Positions 6,096 to 6,958 of a stretch of DNA of 6,958 nucleotides are shown here, piece by piece. The stretch is from an uncultured Porphyromonadaceae bacterium (GTDB lineage Bacteria; Bacteroidota; Bacteroidia; Bacteroidales; Muribaculaceae): positions 1-6,958 of the forward strand of contig CAJMDR010000110.1 in the NCBI GenBank assembly GCA_905212215.1, written 5' to 3'. Position 1 is the first letter of the stretch, and the number at the start of each line of letters is the position of its first letter. The translations under genes and the position numbers were made by a program. The notes below the pieces were generated by a model, which had not been told where the DNA came from, made no database searches, and worked only from the letters and a program-made list of their open reading frames with translations.

Positions 6096-6958
6096 GACTA
6101 ACAATATTCCTACTCCGGCCTATGTGGTCTACGAAGACCGTCTGCGCCGCAATCTGAAGCTGATAACAGATGTGGCAAAAAGTGCTGACGTAGAGATTAT
6201 AATGGCATTGAAAGCCAACGCTCTCTGGCGCACTTTCGACATCATCAAGCCTTATGTGGCGGGTGCCACAGCCAGCTCGCTCAACGAGATGATACTTGCC
6301 CGCGAATATCTTTCCGAGAATGTGCATGCTTTTGCTCCGGTATACAGCGATTCTGACTTCAGGGCTTTTGCAGAAGGTTGCTCGCATGTCACCTTTAATT
6401 CCTTGCGTCAGTATGAGGCACACCGCGATGCCATTCAGAAGATGAGGCAGGAAAATAAGCTGCCTACTATGCCATCCTTCGGTTTGCGTGTGAACCCTCG
6501 GTGCTCTGTCATTGAAACTGACATCTACAATCCTTGTCTGCCAGGTTCACGGTTCGGAATGCAGGCCAACGACCTTCCTGATGAGTTACCAAAAGATATT
6601 GAAGGCTTCCATTTCCACGCACTTTGCGAAAGTTCGAGCTATGACCTTGAGAAGGTGCTCAGAGCGTTTGAGGAACAATTTTCCAAATGGCTTCCTAAGC
6701 TTAAATGGCTTAATATGGGAGGCGGACACCTTATGACCAGGGCCGATTATGACCGCAGTCATCTTATAAAGATTCTCAATGATTTCCATAGCCGCTACCC
6801 TCATCTTCATCTTATCATGGAACCGGGAAGCGCCTTCACTTGGCGTACCGGAGACTTGATTGTTACAGTGCTGGATGTAGTGGAGAATGGGGGCATAAGC
6901 ACCGCGATAATAGATGCGTCGTTTGCCTGCCACATGCCCGACTGTCTTGAAATGCCTT
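6088..6958 (+). CDS. nspC: Carboxynorspermidine decarboxylase, 3'-truncated by window end
   Basis: This PLP enzyme of the alanine-racemase-fold decarboxylases removes CO2 from carboxyspermidine or carboxynorspermidine, the last step of the aspartate-semialdehyde route to spermidine used by Bacteroides and Vibrio. 290 codons are visible with no stop; the family is about 370-400 residues, so roughly a quarter is missing. Visible signatures: IPTPAYVVYEDRL (7-19), the expected Schiff-base Lys K42 in MALKAN, GATASSLNE (59-67), NPRCSVIETDIYNPC and PGSRFG (136-157), FHFHALCES (174-182), LNMGGGHLMT (208-217), MEPGSAF (244-250) and CHMPDCLEMP (281-290). Asn after K42-Ala, where I recall an aromatic residue being usual, is a small departure. 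The start ATG at 6088 lies inside the end of uvrD (8-base overlap) and no better start exists, because homology begins by residue 7. The C-terminal part, including the region expected to give the catalytic Cys, lies outside. The partner dehydrogenase is not in view. Confidence 0.93.
   Translation, partial: MTETNNIPTPAYVVYEDRLRRNLKLITDVAKSADVEIIMALKANALWRTFDIIKPYVAGATASSLNEMILAREYLSENVHAFAPVYSDSDFRAFAEGCSHVTFNSLRQYEAHRDAIQKMRQENKLPTMPSFGLRVNPRCSVIETDIYNPCLPGSRFGMQANDLPDELPKDIEGFHFHALCESSSYDLEKVLRAFEEQFSKWLPKLKWLNMGGGHLMTRADYDRSHLIKILNDFHSRYPHLHLIMEPGSAFTWRTGDLIVTVLDVVENGGISTAIIDASFACHMPDCLEMP

Noticed and set aside
6076..6933. Two leftward frames of 115 residues each at the right end.
   Set aside because: They are antisense to nspC, whose forward frame carries continuous family signatures to the window edge.
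6088..6958. Alternative naming as ornithine, arginine or diaminopimelate decarboxylase.
   Set aside because: The YNPC-PGSRFG, FHFHALCES, LNMGGGHLMT and HMPDCLEMP segments are specific to the carboxynorspermidine decarboxylase branch.

Overview
The window looks like a chromosomal piece of a Bacteroidales bacterium, in the Bacteroides / Prevotellaceae / Muribaculaceae range. The evidence is: (i) TAnnTTTG-type -7 boxes, the form recognised by the Bacteroidetes primary sigma factor, in the only real intergenic gap; (ii) weak or absent Shine-Dalgarno sequences; (iii) a stand-alone HsdR N-terminal-domain protein and an S1/P1 nuclease of the Bacteroidetes type; (iv) a carboxynorspermidine decarboxylase, the spermidine route used by Bacteroides. 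Base composition is moderate and even. No RNA gene, CRISPR array, insertion sequence, prophage or transfer signature is visible. The genus cannot be fixed by eye.

Layout: two divergent, tightly packed transcription units share a 74-base promoter region (2439-2512). The leftward unit reads an MlaE-type permease (2438-1692), an MlaF-type ATPase (1695-874, 4-base ATGA overlap) and, 7 bases on, a flavodoxin-like / double-[4Fe-4S] ferredoxin protein of the EFR1 type (866-33). The rightward unit reads an exported S1/P1 nuclease (2513-3310), a PD-(D/E)XK HsdR_N protein (3307-3786, TTG start), a PcrA/UvrD helicase (3783-6095) and a carboxynorspermidine decarboxylase cut by the window end (6088 to beyond 6958). 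Every junction in the rightward unit is a 4- or 8-base overlap, so translational coupling is likely all the way through.

Functional reading: the leftward pair is the inner-membrane engine of a phospholipid/lipid transporter. Its MCE (MlaD) substrate-binding partner is not adjacent, and an EFR1-type iron-sulfur protein of unknown role follows instead. The rightward unit combines three nucleic-acid enzymes with a polyamine enzyme. The S1/P1 nuclease should act outside the cytoplasm, while the HsdR_N protein and UvrD act on DNA inside. The most interesting unit is the HsdR_N-UvrD pair: a complete type I restriction-like nuclease domain (acidic and EYK catalytic residues plus a QxxxY motif) without its own motor, coupled to an SF1 helicase. 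I found no clear new defence or mobile system; most of the window is ordinary core-genome content with some unexplained gene pairings.
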